This document shows positions 33,688-46,185 of a DNA stretch of 64,000 nucleotides, one piece after another. The notes under the pieces are model-generated. The model was not told the DNA's origin. It was given only the letters and a program-made list of their open reading frames with translations, and did no database searches. A program made the position numbers and the translations under genes. Positions within the stretch are counted from its first letter, which is position 1; each line of letters opens with the position of its first letter. The DNA is from Ceratopteris richardii (lineage: Eukaryota > Streptophyta > Polypodiopsida > Polypodiales > Pteridaceae). The DNA lies in assembly GCA_020310875.1 (NCBI GenBank), contig CM035441.1:86950777-87014776 (forward strand). Direction: 5' to 3'.

Positions 33688-36600
33688 CTAGAGATCACTG
33701 TCCTCAGTGATCAGGGAAGGAAAGTGTTTGCGAATCAGTTCTGATTCCCAAGTAGCATCTGTGAGTGGATGGCTAGTCCATGCTACTAAAAACTCTGGTA
33801 TGGAGCGATTTCTCAACTTCCGCTCCCTCTTATCAAGAACCTGAAATGGAACATCTGGCTGAGATGCTCTATTTTCTAAAGCAACTAAACCATCTACGCA
33901 ATTCTCATCTCGAGAAATGTATGGTCTCAACTTGCTAACATGGAAAACTGGGTGAACTTTGCGATTTTCTGGCAATTGCAATTTATATGCGACATCACTA
34001 ATCTTCTTGATTACTGTCCAAGGTCCACAAAATCTAGGGGATAACTTGGGTTTCTGACCCACTGTCAATGATGAACCAAATGGGACCTGTAAAAACACAC
34101 GATCTCCCTCTTGAAACGTTCGTGGTGTTCGATGTCGATCTACAAATGCTTTCATCCTTTCAGCAGCTTGCTGGAGATTGAACTGAGCTATTTTTAAGTT
34201 AGCTTGCATATCTGTCAAAAACTGTGAAGCACTCGGAGATTTCCTAGGTAATCCAATGGTAGCTGGACTATGTGGAATACATCCATAGATCACCTCAAAA
34301 GGTGCAAGCCTAGTAGTCTTGTGCTTCCAACTATTATAAGCAAATTCAACTAATGGGAGAAAACTATCCCAATCTGTTTGCTTTTCTGAAACATATGCCC
34401 GTAGCATATATTCCAGTATCTGATTAACTCTTTCGGTCTGACCGTCTGTCTGTGGATGCTCTCCACTACTCATCTTGAGTTGAACTTGAAGCTTATTGAA
34501 CACATGTTTCCAAAAATTTCCTGTAAACCTGGGATCCCTGTCTGAAACTATGGATCTAGGTAGACCATGTAGTCTAAAAATATTCTGAATAAATAGTTTT
34601 GCAACTTGCGGAGCCTCCACTGATTCCTTTGTAGGAATAAAGTGTGCCATTTTGCTCAAACGATCAACCACTACAAGAATAGCATTCTTCTGTCGTGGCG
34701 TTCTAGGTAAACCCATTATGAAGTCCATGGAAATACTATCCCAACAATACTGTGGTATCTCCAATGGCTGTAGCAGACCTGGAGAACGAATTCTCTCTGC
34801 TTTATTCACCTGACATTTAAAACACTGACTTACATAATTGTTTACATCTCTGAGCATCTTTGGCCACCAAAACGTACGTCTGATCAACTGCAAAGTTTTC
34901 TCAATACCAGGATGTCCTGCACAAGGTACATCATGGTTCTTGAAAATAACCTCTTTTCTAAACTTCCCTTCTTGGGAATTAGGCACACAAATCTTTCCCT
35001 TTCTTTTGAGCAAATCTTGCTCCACTTGAAAATTTGAGAATGCTTGATCTTTATCATTTTGTGATAACTTGCTCATTATAGACTGACAATAATCATCTTC
35101 AATCTGTGAATCTTTGATTTCTTGGATCAAATCACTATCAAGAACTGTGAAGCTAATCTGATGCAAAATACGAGATAATGCATCTGCAACTGTATTCATT
35201 TTTCCTTTTCTATATAGAATTTCCATATGAAATTCTTGCATCAACTCATCCCATCTAGCTTGTCTCCCCCGAAGATCAGGCTGAGAACAGAAATACTTCA
35301 ATGTGTGATGATCCGTATACACTTTAAAAGTTGCACCATATAGATAGTGTCTCCAAATCTTCAAAGCGTGAACTATTGCATATAATTCTTGTTCATGGAC
35401 AGGCCAATTTCTCTGAGCTGGAGAAAGTTTCTTGCTTTCAAAAGCTACCGGTCTGCCATCTTGAATCAAAACTGCACCAACTGCGATGCCACTAGCATCG
35501 GTTTCTATCTCAAAAGGCTTTTGGGGATCTACCACCAATAAAATTGGGGCACTTGAAACTGCTTGTTTCATTGTGTCAAAAGCTTTCTGTTGTGCACTAG
35601 TCCATACAAACTTTTGATTATTCTGTAACTAATCCGTCAATGGCGCAGCTATGTGTGAATAGATGGCAATAAATTTCCTATAGAAGCCTGATAATCCTAA
35701 GAATGATCGCAACTGGCGCTCATTCTGAGGAATCGGCCAACCAAGGATCACAGAAACTTTCCGTGGATCCATTCTAATTCCATCTGCAGAAATTATATGT
35801 CCTAAATACTCAACCTCAGATAAACATAGCTGTGTCTTTTCTGGATTGACGTACAAAGTATTGTCATCCAACATTTGAAATACTGTACGCAAATGACATT
35901 CATGTTCTTCCAAACTTTTACTATAAACCAACAAATCATCTACAAAATCAACCACAAACTGAACAATGAAAGGACGAAAAATATCATTCATGAGCATCAT
36001 AAAGGTAGCTGGTGCATTAGTTAAACCAAAAGGCATTACAAGATACTCATAATGACCAAATCTAGTACGAAAAGCTGTTTTATGTACATCATCGTCCTTA
36101 ACTCTTATTTGATGATAACCACTTTTTAAGTCTATTTTACTATATACAATAGCACCTCCTAGTGCATCCAGAATATCATCAATGCGAGGCATCGGATATC
36201 TGTGTTTTATTATAACTTTATTTAATGCTCTAAAGTCTATACACATCCTAAAAGATCCATCCTTTTTGCAAACCAAAAGCACTGGGGCTGCAAAAGGTGA
36301 ATAACTGGATCTGATAAGTCCTTTGTCAAGATACTCATCGACAGTACGACGTACTTCTGCCTCCTCTTGCAGACTCATTCGATACGGCTGTCTGGCCGGT
36401 GGATGAGCTCCTGGTACTAGCTCAATCCTATGCTCCACTTTTCTGCGAGGTGGAAGACCTGAAGGTAACTCTGAAAGAAACAAGTGGTGGAATTCAGTTT
36501 TCATTCTAGAAGCTAGCTGAGCCTCTAGACTAGTTTGAACCTGTAAATTTAACAACTCTTTATGCTCAAAATATAAGAAATACAAATACTTACACTCTGC

Positions 36601-38262
36601 TTTTACCATCGCAAAGGTAGATGCTCGTCTGTACACCTTGACGTCCGGCTCTCCACGGATGGTAATGCGGCGACCATTATGATTGAACTGATATATGTGG
36701 GTTTGAAAATCAATAGTTGGCTTCTTACTTGCATGCCACTGTTTACAGAGGACGAGATCAAATCTAGCCAACCTGGCGATCTCGAAATCTAGCTCATCTT
36801 TATAAGTTTGTATCTGGACTGGTAATCCAACAACTCGTCGATCCCAGATCTCAGATCCCTTCCCATCTGCCAACTCTACCCTATAGGTGTATGCAGATGG
36901 AGTAGTCTTCAACTTCAGTTTCTTGACTAAGGAAGAGTTAATAACATTATGTGTGGATCCTGTATCAAATAGAACTTTAACGAGATGTCCATGAACTTCC
37001 CCACTCATGACGACCAACTCGGTGTCTGGAAACTGATACCCTTTCTGAGCTACTGGGGAGAACACCACATCTGGAACATTCTTAACCTTCTTAGTCACTG
37101 TTATATTTAAGATGGGTTGTTTATCTTTAGATGGAGGTTCCATCTCGGTGTCTGTAGCTAGAAGATCAAAATCTGAAGGAGATGATGGAGTGGATGGCGA
37201 GGACTGCTGCCTCTCCACCACCATCGCTGCAGATATCTTCTTTTTCTTCTTAGGACACATCCTGTAAGGATGCCGACCTAGGCATTCATAACAAAGACCC
37301 TCACGGCGAGCCTTTTCTTTTTGTTGCTGAGTCAAACTAGATCTCTGAAAAGCTCTATCTGCCATGGATGCACTAACTTTCATCTTCCCACGACTCGAAG
37401 TTTGAATGACGTTCATCTGTCTGTTAGATGCTGGAACTGAAACTATAGGCTTCTTGAACCTTGTCCAAGTATTCTTTTGTCCAGAAGGCTGCAATCGAGA
37501 GCATCGCCCATCCTCCAACACCAAAGCAAGTTCTACTGCCTCATTTAGGGTGTGGCAGCGCTCCTTGCGCACAAGTGGACGTAACGTCTCCCTAAGCCCA
37601 AGAACAAATTTATGCACCTCAAGAAAATCAGGCACCTGATCTGGAATCTTCAACAAGATTTCCCTATATTTGTCTGCATACTCCTGCACTGAAAGCTGTC
37701 TCTGCTGTAGGAAAAACCATGGATCTAGAGCCCTAGTACGCTCATCTGGAGGAACAAAATTATTGTAAAATATAACTTTAAAGTCTGCCCAAGTGGCCGG
37801 TTCTATCTTATCCTGCTCTATTTTCCTCCACCACCGATGAGCAACATCCATCAAACTATAAGTGGCATGCTGTATTTTCTGTTTTTCATCCTCAATATTA
37901 CAAAGTCGAAAACACTGTTCCCACTTACTTATCCATTGCTCCACCGCATCTGTCGTCCTGGCACTAACTTGTCCGTGGTACTTTGGTGGGTTTAAATCTT
38001 TCACTTGCCATCTAACGTCTCTACCAGAAGAAGCCCCCACATCTGTCAATGGTATTTGAGAACTAGATGGTTCAACAGATGGAACTTCCACCTGCATAGG
38101 TGTGTCGATGGGTGGCACCTCTGGTTTGTTAATTGCTTGGAGGATCTTCTGAAGGGTATCCTCCATGCCTCTAACTTTAGTATTGAGATTTGTAATCTCC
38201 GTAGTATAAGGTCGCTCAAGCTCGACCTCTTCCATGGGAGTTACAACCTCATCGGGATTCAT
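33688..38262 (-). pseudogene. C3 polyprotein: gag, protease, RT, RNase H, integrase, chromodomain (single TAG)
   Basis: ATG at 38262 (MNPDEVV). One frame of about 1,525 codons with a lone TAG at 35629-35631, between RT and RNase H. Gag core ([18 protein letters not shown]), knuckle [13 protein letters not shown], protease [11 protein letters not shown] (about 36970), RT with [10 protein letters not shown] and FVDDLL (F for Y, about 35950), RNase H (ETDASGIAVGA), zinc module (HPGIEKTL...CFKCQ), integrase core (SMDFIMGLP, SDRDPRF, DGQTERVN) and a C-terminal chromodomain-like stretch (FLVAWTSHPLTDATWE). All catalytic sites are present. Chromodomains steer integration to marked chromatin in this family. 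The TAG is either one disabling change or, less likely, a readthrough point. Confidence 0.94.
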
Positions 38263-38470
38263 TCTCTCTTGATTGCAACAATCGATAGTGACTGATAGCT
38301 TTTGCTTCCTCTGCTACACGCGATTCGAGGCAGTCCTTCTCCATCAACGCATGTGCGTGAACTGCTCCCCTTCTCTCTTCACGAGCTCCACGAAATTCCT
38401 TACTAAAAAACTCCTTCCAAGAAGATGATGAGATGGCTTATTCTCCAAGACTTTCCCCTTTCTCACTCAA

Positions 38471-38482
38471 GCTCTGATACCA
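38471..38482 (-). promoter_or_regulatory. Primer-binding site of C3 (initiator Met tRNA)
   Basis: GCTCTGATACCA on the plus strand, two bases from the 5' LTR edge at 38485; minus strand TGGTATCAGAGC. Confidence 0.93.
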
Positions 38483-38484
38483 AA

Positions 38485-38731
38485 TGAAAGATCCCAATTA
38501 GCTACCTGCCACTCTCCTCCCAACCTTAAATAGCCCTTGCCCTTGGCACCTCTAGAATCTTCTCTAAGGTCCAAACTCTCCTCATATGGCCACTCTGAGG
38601 AGATGGAATAACCTTGAAGATCCGTGCTAGAGCCTTGGCTCCCTCGAGCTCTGGTCCTTGACCCGGCTAGGGTCCTCGACCAAATGCAGGTAGACCAATG
38701 GTAGACCATGGAGGTCTAAATAAATCTAACA
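38485..38731 (-). repeat. 5' LTR of C3
   Basis: 247 bp; identical to the other LTR except two substitutions and an 11-bp tandem duplication near 38690-38710. Confidence 0.95.
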
Positions 38732-38736
38732 TGAAC

Positions 38737-40259
38737 AGGTGGAGGATTTGTTCACCAAGTACGAGGCATTTGGTCTGACTCTTAAGGGCACTGCCTTAGC
38801 TTGGTTTCAACCACTGAGTAGTCGCAACTATCGCGATATAGGTCAACTGCTAGACGAATTCATTGTAGAATTTTCCAAGAGTGGTATCAGGCATAACACT
38901 TCTTCTTTGATCCACAGCTTCAAGCAGACACCCCAAGAAACAGTGCGACTAGCAGGTAGAAGGTTTAGACAGTACCTAGAAAGGTGCCTTGCTCTAGAGC
39001 TACCCACACCAGCCAAACAAGTGGCTTTGTTCTTAGATGGCTTACTGAGCACAAAGTTAAGATCATATGTATACTTGAAAGAGCCTAGATCCATAGAAGA
39101 GTGCGTGCGGACATGCATTGACATAGAAGATAACTTGGGTGAGGAGTTAGGATTATCCAAACTCTATAAGGATTCAGATAGTTCTACTAGTCATACTTCA
39201 AAAATCTCCACGGAAATAGAGGAGATAGCTGAGCAAGTTGTCAAGAAGCTGGGAGTCCAAAATAAACAAACACAGAGAGTCACTCCATTGAATCGGTGTT
39301 ATACTTGCGGAGGCGACCACATGGCTAATGTATGCCCATTGCACAACCAGAACATGAGAGAAAGGAATGCTCCATATTGCACTATTGAGAGAAAATATAC
39401 AAACCACACGGCTCAAGATTGTCCCTATAATAGGCAGGCTGTTAGATAGAATTATCAACAACCTTTCCAACAAGATAGATATCAGAACCAATACCAACAG
39501 CCATATTATCGACCACAACAGCAATATCAGGCACAATATAGGCCACAACCAGTCTTGGGAAACCAACCACCAACTCCTGCCAACGTGATTCCAGTCAAGT
39601 ATGTCGTGGGAGAGGAAAATCCAAATAGAGCATTGGTCCCACTAACCCCATTGATACCAGATAATGACTCTCATGCTCATAGTTCAGACTACTCCCATGA
39701 AGGTAGTCCACATGCTTATTACACAGAGTCACCTGAACATAGTGAGATTTACCCGTATCAATATGAGGCACAACCTATGGAACAAAATTGGGAGCCTGAA
39801 TATTCCAATGTCATGTACGCAAATGCTACCCCTAAGCCCCAATTGAGACAAGTAAGACCACAAGCTCCTAGAGGACCATGTTTTAGATGTCAGGGTGACC
39901 ATTTCCTTCGTGATTGTCCCCACCCACCATCTCCGAGTCAAGGATAGGCTATCACAATACAGGCTTTTTGTCCTGATTGTGGCAAAGACCATCTTCCCAG
40001 AGATTGTCCAAGAAACCCCTCCAGTGCACCCAAGATTACACCCATTAATGTGGTAGGCTTAGTGGCGGATTCAAGTTCAAGTAGCAGTAATGTGGCACCT
40101 GTACAGGCAGTTACTAGGGCACAAGCATTAAAACAAGATAAACCAACAGAACAATCGGAGTCGAGTGAATCAGGAGAGCCTAGTAAGAGGAAAACAAGAA
40201 CATGGAAGGATACAAGAGAAAAGGCCAATCGTAAGTGGAATAAAAAGTTATCGGACTAG
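38737..40259 (+). pseudogene. D gag, main part (two TAG stops)
   Basis: Continues the frame cut by C3 (QVEDLFTKYEAFGLTL). Gag core like B (TALAWFQPL, HSFKQTPQ), then three CX2CX3HX4C knuckles: CYTCGGDHMANVC, CFRCQGDHFLRDC and CPDCGKDHLPRDC. Stops are TAG at 39447-39449, in a Gln-rich context (likely CAG originally), and TAG at 39945-39947. It ends at TAG 40257-40259. Pol follows in another frame nine bases on. Confidence 0.86.
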
Positions 40260-40267
40260 AAGAAAGC

Positions 40268-43200
40268 TTGAAAGACGCAAAAACAAAAATAGAAGACATT
40301 GCATCTCAAAACCCCTCGCATGCCGAAACTCCATCCACTCCACCTCATCCCACCCCACCACCCATTGTAAATAGACCGCAACCAGGTTCTGTTCTCGCAG
40401 ACCCAACCCCAGAAGGTTTGGACATGATGTTCAAGGCCTACCAGGCTCGACTTCAAGAAGGGCCTACAATTGCAGACCTAGACAAGAGTTACCCTAGAGC
40501 AGATTTAGAGATTGAACGGATGAAAATGTGCATGAAAATGGTAGAACAAGCTCAAGCTATACTTGAGACTAGTCAAAAGTTCAATCAGTCAAACTTTGTC
40601 AAACTAGATTTGCATTTCCAGGGCTTACTAGAAAGATTAGAGCAATTGGTAAACAAACCACAAGTTTCTTTACCTCCACAGGCTCAACCAGTTCTTGAGA
40701 GAAGAAGCTCGCCACCAATGGGAGCATATGTTCCTAATTCTACGGATGCTGGAATACCTCCTTCAATTGAACAGTACTCTCATTATCAATTTCCCCAAGA
40801 CATTCCATCTATTTACGGAGATGAAGCAGAACAACAAGAAAATGAAAGGTTAGATTTTGAATCTAATACCTTGGAGGAACTGCCTCAATTTCCAGACCCA
40901 TGGGAATCTGAATCTCTTCAGATTAGAGCTCCCACAATACTGGTCAGACATGAAGACTCAGTGGTCCCAAGGAACACTGATGTCGTGAAGAACACTAAGG
41001 TTCAATGTCATCTCACTGTAGAAGAGCTGCTCAAAGCAAAACCCGAGCTATGGAATCATGTGAAGGATCAGGTTCCAGAACTTGATTTCAATATGCCAAA
41101 AGCAAGCTCTAAGCAAAAAGTACCAGAGATACCTCTAGACAAAATAGGGGATATGTGTGAGGGTGAGGAAGGTAATACTTATCTTCCAATCACTTACCAA
41201 GGTTACACAACCAAAGCAATCATAGATTCAGGTGCTGGTGTTGCCATTGCGACCACCTCTTTGTGGAAGCAATGGGGCAAACCCACATTAAGACCAACTA
41301 GAATGAAGCTTCAAATGGCTGACGGTCATTTTGAAAGACCTCTAGGATTGCTCGAAGGGATAACTCTAACCACTTGTGGTGTGGAGTTTGAACATACATT
41401 TGCTATATGTGACTTTGAGAAAAATAATGTCTATGAGATGATCCTAGGAAGACCCTTCCTACGACAATTGCAAATAGTACAGGATTGGGGAACTAACTCC
41501 TTGTACTTACAGCACTTAGGGGTCACCGCCAAGGTCAATTTGAAGGATTACACCTTCAGAGATGTACCACCCCTACAGTGGAATTCTATCCACAAAGCGA
41601 AAGAAGATTCAATCTCTGTGCATTCTGAAAGTTCACCTGATCCATCATGGCTGCATGAAGATACTCATTTGTGGATGTGCAAGGTCACAGAGGAAGAGGA
41701 AAAACGTTTAAAGGCAAGAGAAGAAGCAACTTCGCCAGGAGATAGACCAATTAAAGACCCAGCCTATACACCGATGATCTTTCCAGATGAGGAATTTGAG
41801 CCTCATGGCTGGCCAGAAATCTTAGCCACCATGGACATTGCTGTCAATGAAGAACAATGGACACCTCATTGTGATGAGGAGGGTTATGATATCTTAGTGT
41901 TCATGTGTCAGCCCTTGCTAGAAGAATGTGACCCTAGTGATGTCATAGAAGAAGAAGAGAATGACGATGATATAGAGTCCATTGTGATGGATAGTTGCTT
42001 TAACTCAGAGCAGCACTATCTAGAAGATATAGAAGTGTTCACCCAGAAAGAAGAAGAACCTCTCACAAGTATTAAAACGGTAAATTCAAAGGATGGAAGT
42101 GAGAGCAGTCAAAAGAAAAAGAAAAGAAAAGCAGTGAAACAAGAAGAGGAGGAATCATTGTTTGAAGTACCAGAAAACTTCAAGAAATATGAAGTTGACG
42201 ACCGTAAAATTATGGTATGAGTGCCTAAGAGAGAGGCCATCATAGGAGAATCATAAAAGACCAAGAAGATTGTAGTGACCATCGAAGAGAACGAAGAGAG
42301 ATGCACATATATAGGAGATGACCTAAGTGCAAGAGAAGAAATGGAGCTTGTAGCTCTATTAAGGGAATATAGGGATGTGTTTGCGTGGCACTATAGAGAC
42401 TTGAAAGGAGTAGATCCAAGAATTTGCTTTCATACTATCCCCATGACTGCTGATGCCAAGCCCACCAAACAAAAGCCCTACACATATAATGATACCTATG
42501 CAGCCAAAATAAAAGAAGAAATTGATAAGTTGATTGAAGCTGGATTCATTTATGAGATTGAGCATACTGAATGGGTGTCCCCCATTGTAGTGGTGCCCAA
42601 GAAGAACGAAAAGTTGCGAGTGTGTATTAACCTTAAAAAAGTTAATGCCGCTACTATCATAGATAGTTATCCACTTCCAATCACGGAACACCTTTTGGAG
42701 CGTGTTGCAGGCAAGGAAGTTTATAGCTTCCTTGATGGGTTTTCAGGTTACAATCAAGTAGCCATTGCCCCAGAAGATCAACACAAAACAGCTTTTGCTA
42801 CAGAGTGGGGAATCTTTGCATTTCGTGTGATGCCATTTGGGCTCACCAATGCACCTGCAACATTCCAAAGGCTCATGTGTCATGTCTTCAAAGAGTTCTT
42901 GCGAAAGAGCTTAGAAGTGTATGTGGATGATTTATGTGCTCATTCCCAAGAAAGAAGGTTTCACATCCCTGAGCTCAGACGAATCTTCAACAAGTGTAGA
43001 GAATATCGAGTGTGTTTGAACCCAGAAAAGTGTGTGTTCATGGTGCGTCAAGGTGAAAACTTAGGTCATATTGTTTCTAAGAATGGAATCTCAACAGATG
43101 AAGATAAGGTACGAGCCATAGCGGAGCTACCAAGGCCAAGGAATGTTAAAGAGGTACAAGCCTTTATGGGCCATTGTGGATATTACCGTAGGTTTATCCA

Positions 43201-43645
43201 CATCTACGCAATCATAGCTAGACCCCTTTATGCCTTGTTGTCTAATTTTGAGTGGAACGACGAATGCGAGAATTCTTTCAACGAACTGAAGAAACGTTTG
43301 TGCACAGCACCAATACTGACCACTCCTGATTGGAATAAACCATTCCATGTCCATGTGGATTCATCCAATCATGCCATAGGATGTGTGCTTGCACAACCCA
43401 CAAGTGAAGGAAACTTAGATTTGCCCATAGCATATGCTAGTAGACAGTTCACTGCAACTGAACGGAACTATACCACAACTGAGCAAGAGGGCTTAGGCAT
43501 GGTATATGCTGTGAAGAAGTTTAGACACTATTTATTGGCCAACAAGTTCAAGTTTTTCACTGATCATCAAGCTTTGTTATATTTGGTCAATAAACCTTGC
43601 AATACTGGACGCTTAGTAAGATGGTTCCTCTTACTAATGGAATGA
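40268..43645 (+). pseudogene. D pol: linker, first protease, RT, RNase H
   Basis: Begins just after gag (PGSVLADPTPEGLDMMFKAY, shared with B). The protease has an intact IIDSGAGVAIAT (about 41219) and MILGRPF. Then an acidic linker, stops TGA (42218-42220) and TAA (42254-42256), RT with PIVVVPKKN (about 42577), [10 protein letters not shown] and YVDDL (about 42919), and RNase H (HVDSSNHAIGC, FFTDHQALL). Compared with B, about 25 codons at the RNase H end, including the ADHLSRL segment, are deleted at about 43640, shifting the frame. Confidence 0.88.
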
Positions 43646-45450
43646 AGTCACCACAAGGAGTGTCTGATGAACTACCTGATGCTTATCTGTTCAATTTGGA
43701 AGTTGTTCCCAAATGGGCAAATAAGTTGGTACCAGTCCTAACCTTTGGCCCTGCAAACAAGAATGTGAAAACATCACAAGAAGAAATTGTAAGATCACAA
43801 AAATATCACATATTGGCAGGAAGCATGTACAAACAAGATACTGAGGGTGTATTAGCTTGTTGTGTCGAGGATGATGAACATAGTAGTTGGTTGCAGCAAG
43901 CTCATGAAGGATTGCTAGGAAATCACTATTCTAAACAACGAACATTGCAGAATCTGAAGCGTCTAGGAGTGTATTGGCCTAGCATGGACAAAGAAATACA
44001 TGAGTGGATTAAGAATTGTCCAATGTGCAGAGAGAGACCCCCAGTGAAGCATGCGACCCTTTATCAAGTGTCATTAATTCCAGATTGGAGTGCTCCATTG
44101 GTAGAGTTTATGAGGTTGGGAAGATTACCCAAAGAGGCTAGTCTAGCAAGAAGACAAAGCATGGAGCAAGAGGCTCAAGGCTATGCCTTAGTAGGAGAGA
44201 ACCTATACCGAAGAGGCAAGGATGGTTACTTAAGACAGTGCGTTCATAAATCAGACTATTTAAAGGTCTTAGAGACTGCACACAGTGGTGTTGCAGGGGG
44301 ACATTTTGGTCTTGACCGAGTGATCAAGACCATTCTATTCTCAGGACTTTGGTGGCCCACTCTTCATATGGATGCACATACCTATGTGAAGAAATGTGAC
44401 ACATGCCAACGTGCACAATATCCAGTTAGAAAAGATGAGATGCCTTTGAGACCAATGATGGGAGGGTGTGCATTTTCAAAATGGGGCATAGACTTCATAG
44501 GTCCTATTAACCCCCGAGCTAGAAACTCCCATGTAGAATATATTATTGTAGCCACAGATTACCTTACAAAGTGGGTAGAAGTGAAAGCCACAACAAAGAA
44601 TGATGCTCAGACTACGGCTAAGTTCTTATTCGAGAATGTGTTCACGAGATATGGACTACCAATAGAGTTGGTGAGCGATAGAGGCACACACTTCTTGAAT
44701 GAAGTCATTGAAAATCTTCTCCAAGAATTCTTGGTGATACATAAGAAGTCTGCCCCCTATCACCCACAAGCTAACGGACAAGCCGAGAGTACCAATAAGA
44801 TCCTTTGTAACGTATTGACAAAACTGGTAAATAATAAACGCTTTGATTGGGACAAACAACTTCATCATGCTGTTTGGGCTTACCGAGTTGCCTACAAAAC
44901 GGTACTCAATGCCACCCCATTTCAGATGGTCTTTGGACAGAATGATGTGCTACCATTGGATTTCCTAATCCTAGCTTTAAAGGTAGCACAAGAGCATGAG
45001 TGGAATGGACATGAGTTGTCTTCTAAGATCTTTGATCTGGAACGCTTAGGTGAGACGAGGCTACGAGCGGCGGCAGGCATCTATGCTGCAAAGAAAAGAC
45101 AAAAGGCATACTTTGATGCACACATCAAAGATAAAGGATTGAAAGAGGGAGATCTAGTGTTGGTTTACACACTAAAACAACATGCCCGTAAGTTGGAAAA
45201 ACGAGGATATGGACCCATGATCATTAACAGAATTTCCACTAGCGGTGCAGTTCAATTGGCTCCTTTAGAAGGTGATATCTTGCCCAACTATATTAGTGGA
45301 TGTAGAGTCAAGTTATACCAAGAACCTCTTACAGAGGATATGCTTACGAGACTCAGCACTGTGAAGAAGCGAAAAGAAGAAGAGTTAAGGGTGAGAGAAG
45401 AAGCACAGGCAGAGTCCAGAGAGCGTATTAGGCGAAATAAGTTAAGGTGA
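43597..45450 (+). CDS. D pol: two integrase zinc modules and integrase core
   Basis: Homology starts near 43650 (GVSDELPDAYLFNLEV). Module 1: YHILAGSMYKQD, His pair near 43900-43924, CPMC near 44018-44029. A 60-residue linker follows. Module 2 repeats the plan: YALVGENLYRRGKDG, HSGVAGGHF (about 44280), CDTC (44397-44408). The core has GIDFIGP, SDRGTHF (about 44677) and NGQAEST (about 44774). Then come LKEGDLVLVYTLKQHA, a gypsy-integrase tail motif, and a basic helix. It ends at TGA 45448-45450, where E reads on, and the same frame continues into the second protease-like domain. Confidence 0.9.
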   Translation: MQYWTLSKMVPLTNGMKSPQGVSDELPDAYLFNLEVVPKWANKLVPVLTFGPANKNVKTSQEEIVRSQKYHILAGSMYKQDTEGVLACCVEDDEHSSWLQQAHEGLLGNHYSKQRTLQNLKRLGVYWPSMDKEIHEWIKNCPMCRERPPVKHATLYQVSLIPDWSAPLVEFMRLGRLPKEASLARRQSMEQEAQGYALVGENLYRRGKDGYLRQCVHKSDYLKVLETAHSGVAGGHFGLDRVIKTILFSGLWWPTLHMDAHTYVKKCDTCQRAQYPVRKDEMPLRPMMGGCAFSKWGIDFIGPINPRARNSHVEYIIVATDYLTKWVEVKATTKNDAQTTAKFLFENVFTRYGLPIELVSDRGTHFLNEVIENLLQEFLVIHKKSAPYHPQANGQAESTNKILCNVLTKLVNNKRFDWDKQLHHAVWAYRVAYKTVLNATPFQMVFGQNDVLPLDFLILALKVAQEHEWNGHELSSKIFDLERLGETRLRAAAGIYAAKKRQKAYFDAHIKDKGLKEGDLVLVYTLKQHARKLEKRGYGPMIINRISTSGAVQLAPLEGDILPNYISGCRVKLYQEPLTEDMLTRLSTVKKRKEEELRVREEAQAESRERIRRNKLR

Positions 45451-45489
45451 CTAGGCCTAGATGTCAACTCAAAAGCTCCAAAATATCAC

Positions 45490-46110
45490 ATGGATATGTG
45501 CCAAAAATCAGGCAGAGCGACTTCTCAAGTCATTGACCGACGTCCATTTGTGACCATAAAGATAGGACAAGGAAAGGGTGCAAGGACTATGGAAGCATTG
45601 ATTGATTCAGGAGCAGCAAGTAGTGCAGTTAGACTATCCTACTGCCAAGACTTGCAGTTGAAAATCAATCCCATAGAAGCTTATCTCATCGGATTAGGAG
45701 GTGTGGAAACCCCTTGTTTGGGCGAGGTGGAACTTCCCATCTACCTTCAAGATGTTCCAATGAAAGTCAAAGCGCTAGTGTGTGAAGATGAGAACCTTAC
45801 AGAACCACTTGTCTTGGGTCAAGATTGGATCTATGACCATGCAGTTAACTTAAACCTAAGAAGTCAAATTCTTCAAGTTTGGGTACATGAACAATGCATT
45901 ACATTAGAATTAGAGAACTGCATGCTCCCAGATCATGGCACCACACACTCTCTTAGCTCTTCTAAGACTAATCATATGGAAGAAGATGGTGTATGTGTCA
46001 AAAGCTCTATGATGCAGAAGGAGTCAATCGTGGAAGAACAGGTTCGAAGGCGGGTGGATCTTTCTTCTTCTCCAAAGAATCAAGTAGCCACACTAGTAAG
46101 TCCACCATAG
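45490..46110 (+). pseudogene. D post-integrase retropepsin-like domain
   Basis: In frame with the integrase ORF. DRRPFVTIKI, then LIDSGAASSAV (about 45598-45630), LIGLGGVETP, and VLGQDWIYDH (about 45811-45840): the DSG active-site signature followed by the hydrophobic-G box usual for retroelement aspartic proteases. B and E have the same domain in the same place. It is separate from the first protease at 41219. It could be a second protease, a regulator of the first, or a substrate-binding remnant. Stop TAG at 46108-46110 separates it from the W-motif tail in the same frame. Confidence 0.82.
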
Positions 46111-46185
46111 AGGCAAACACAACCGATCACGACAATTGCTACATCAAATAGAAAGACACCATTCGATAAGAAAGCAGTTCCGAGC

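Larger units (their letters stand above)
33439..38731 (-). mobile_element. Young Ty3/gypsy chromovirus C3 inserted in D gag
   Basis: Target duplication TGAAC (33434-33438 and 38732-38736). LTRs of 236 bp (33439-33674) and 247 bp (38485-38731) differ by two substitutions and an 11-bp duplication in the longer. Primer site at 38471-38482, polypurine tract at about 33675-33688. One polyprotein frame, broken once by TAG. It is the youngest insertion in the nest by LTR divergence. Confidence 0.96.

Noticed and set aside
40230..40275. Programmed frameshift at the D gag-pol junction
   Set aside because: Pol is in the -1 frame, but the A-rich run there does not form an X XXY YYZ heptamer in the gag frame and no stem was seen; B has gag and the linker in one frame.
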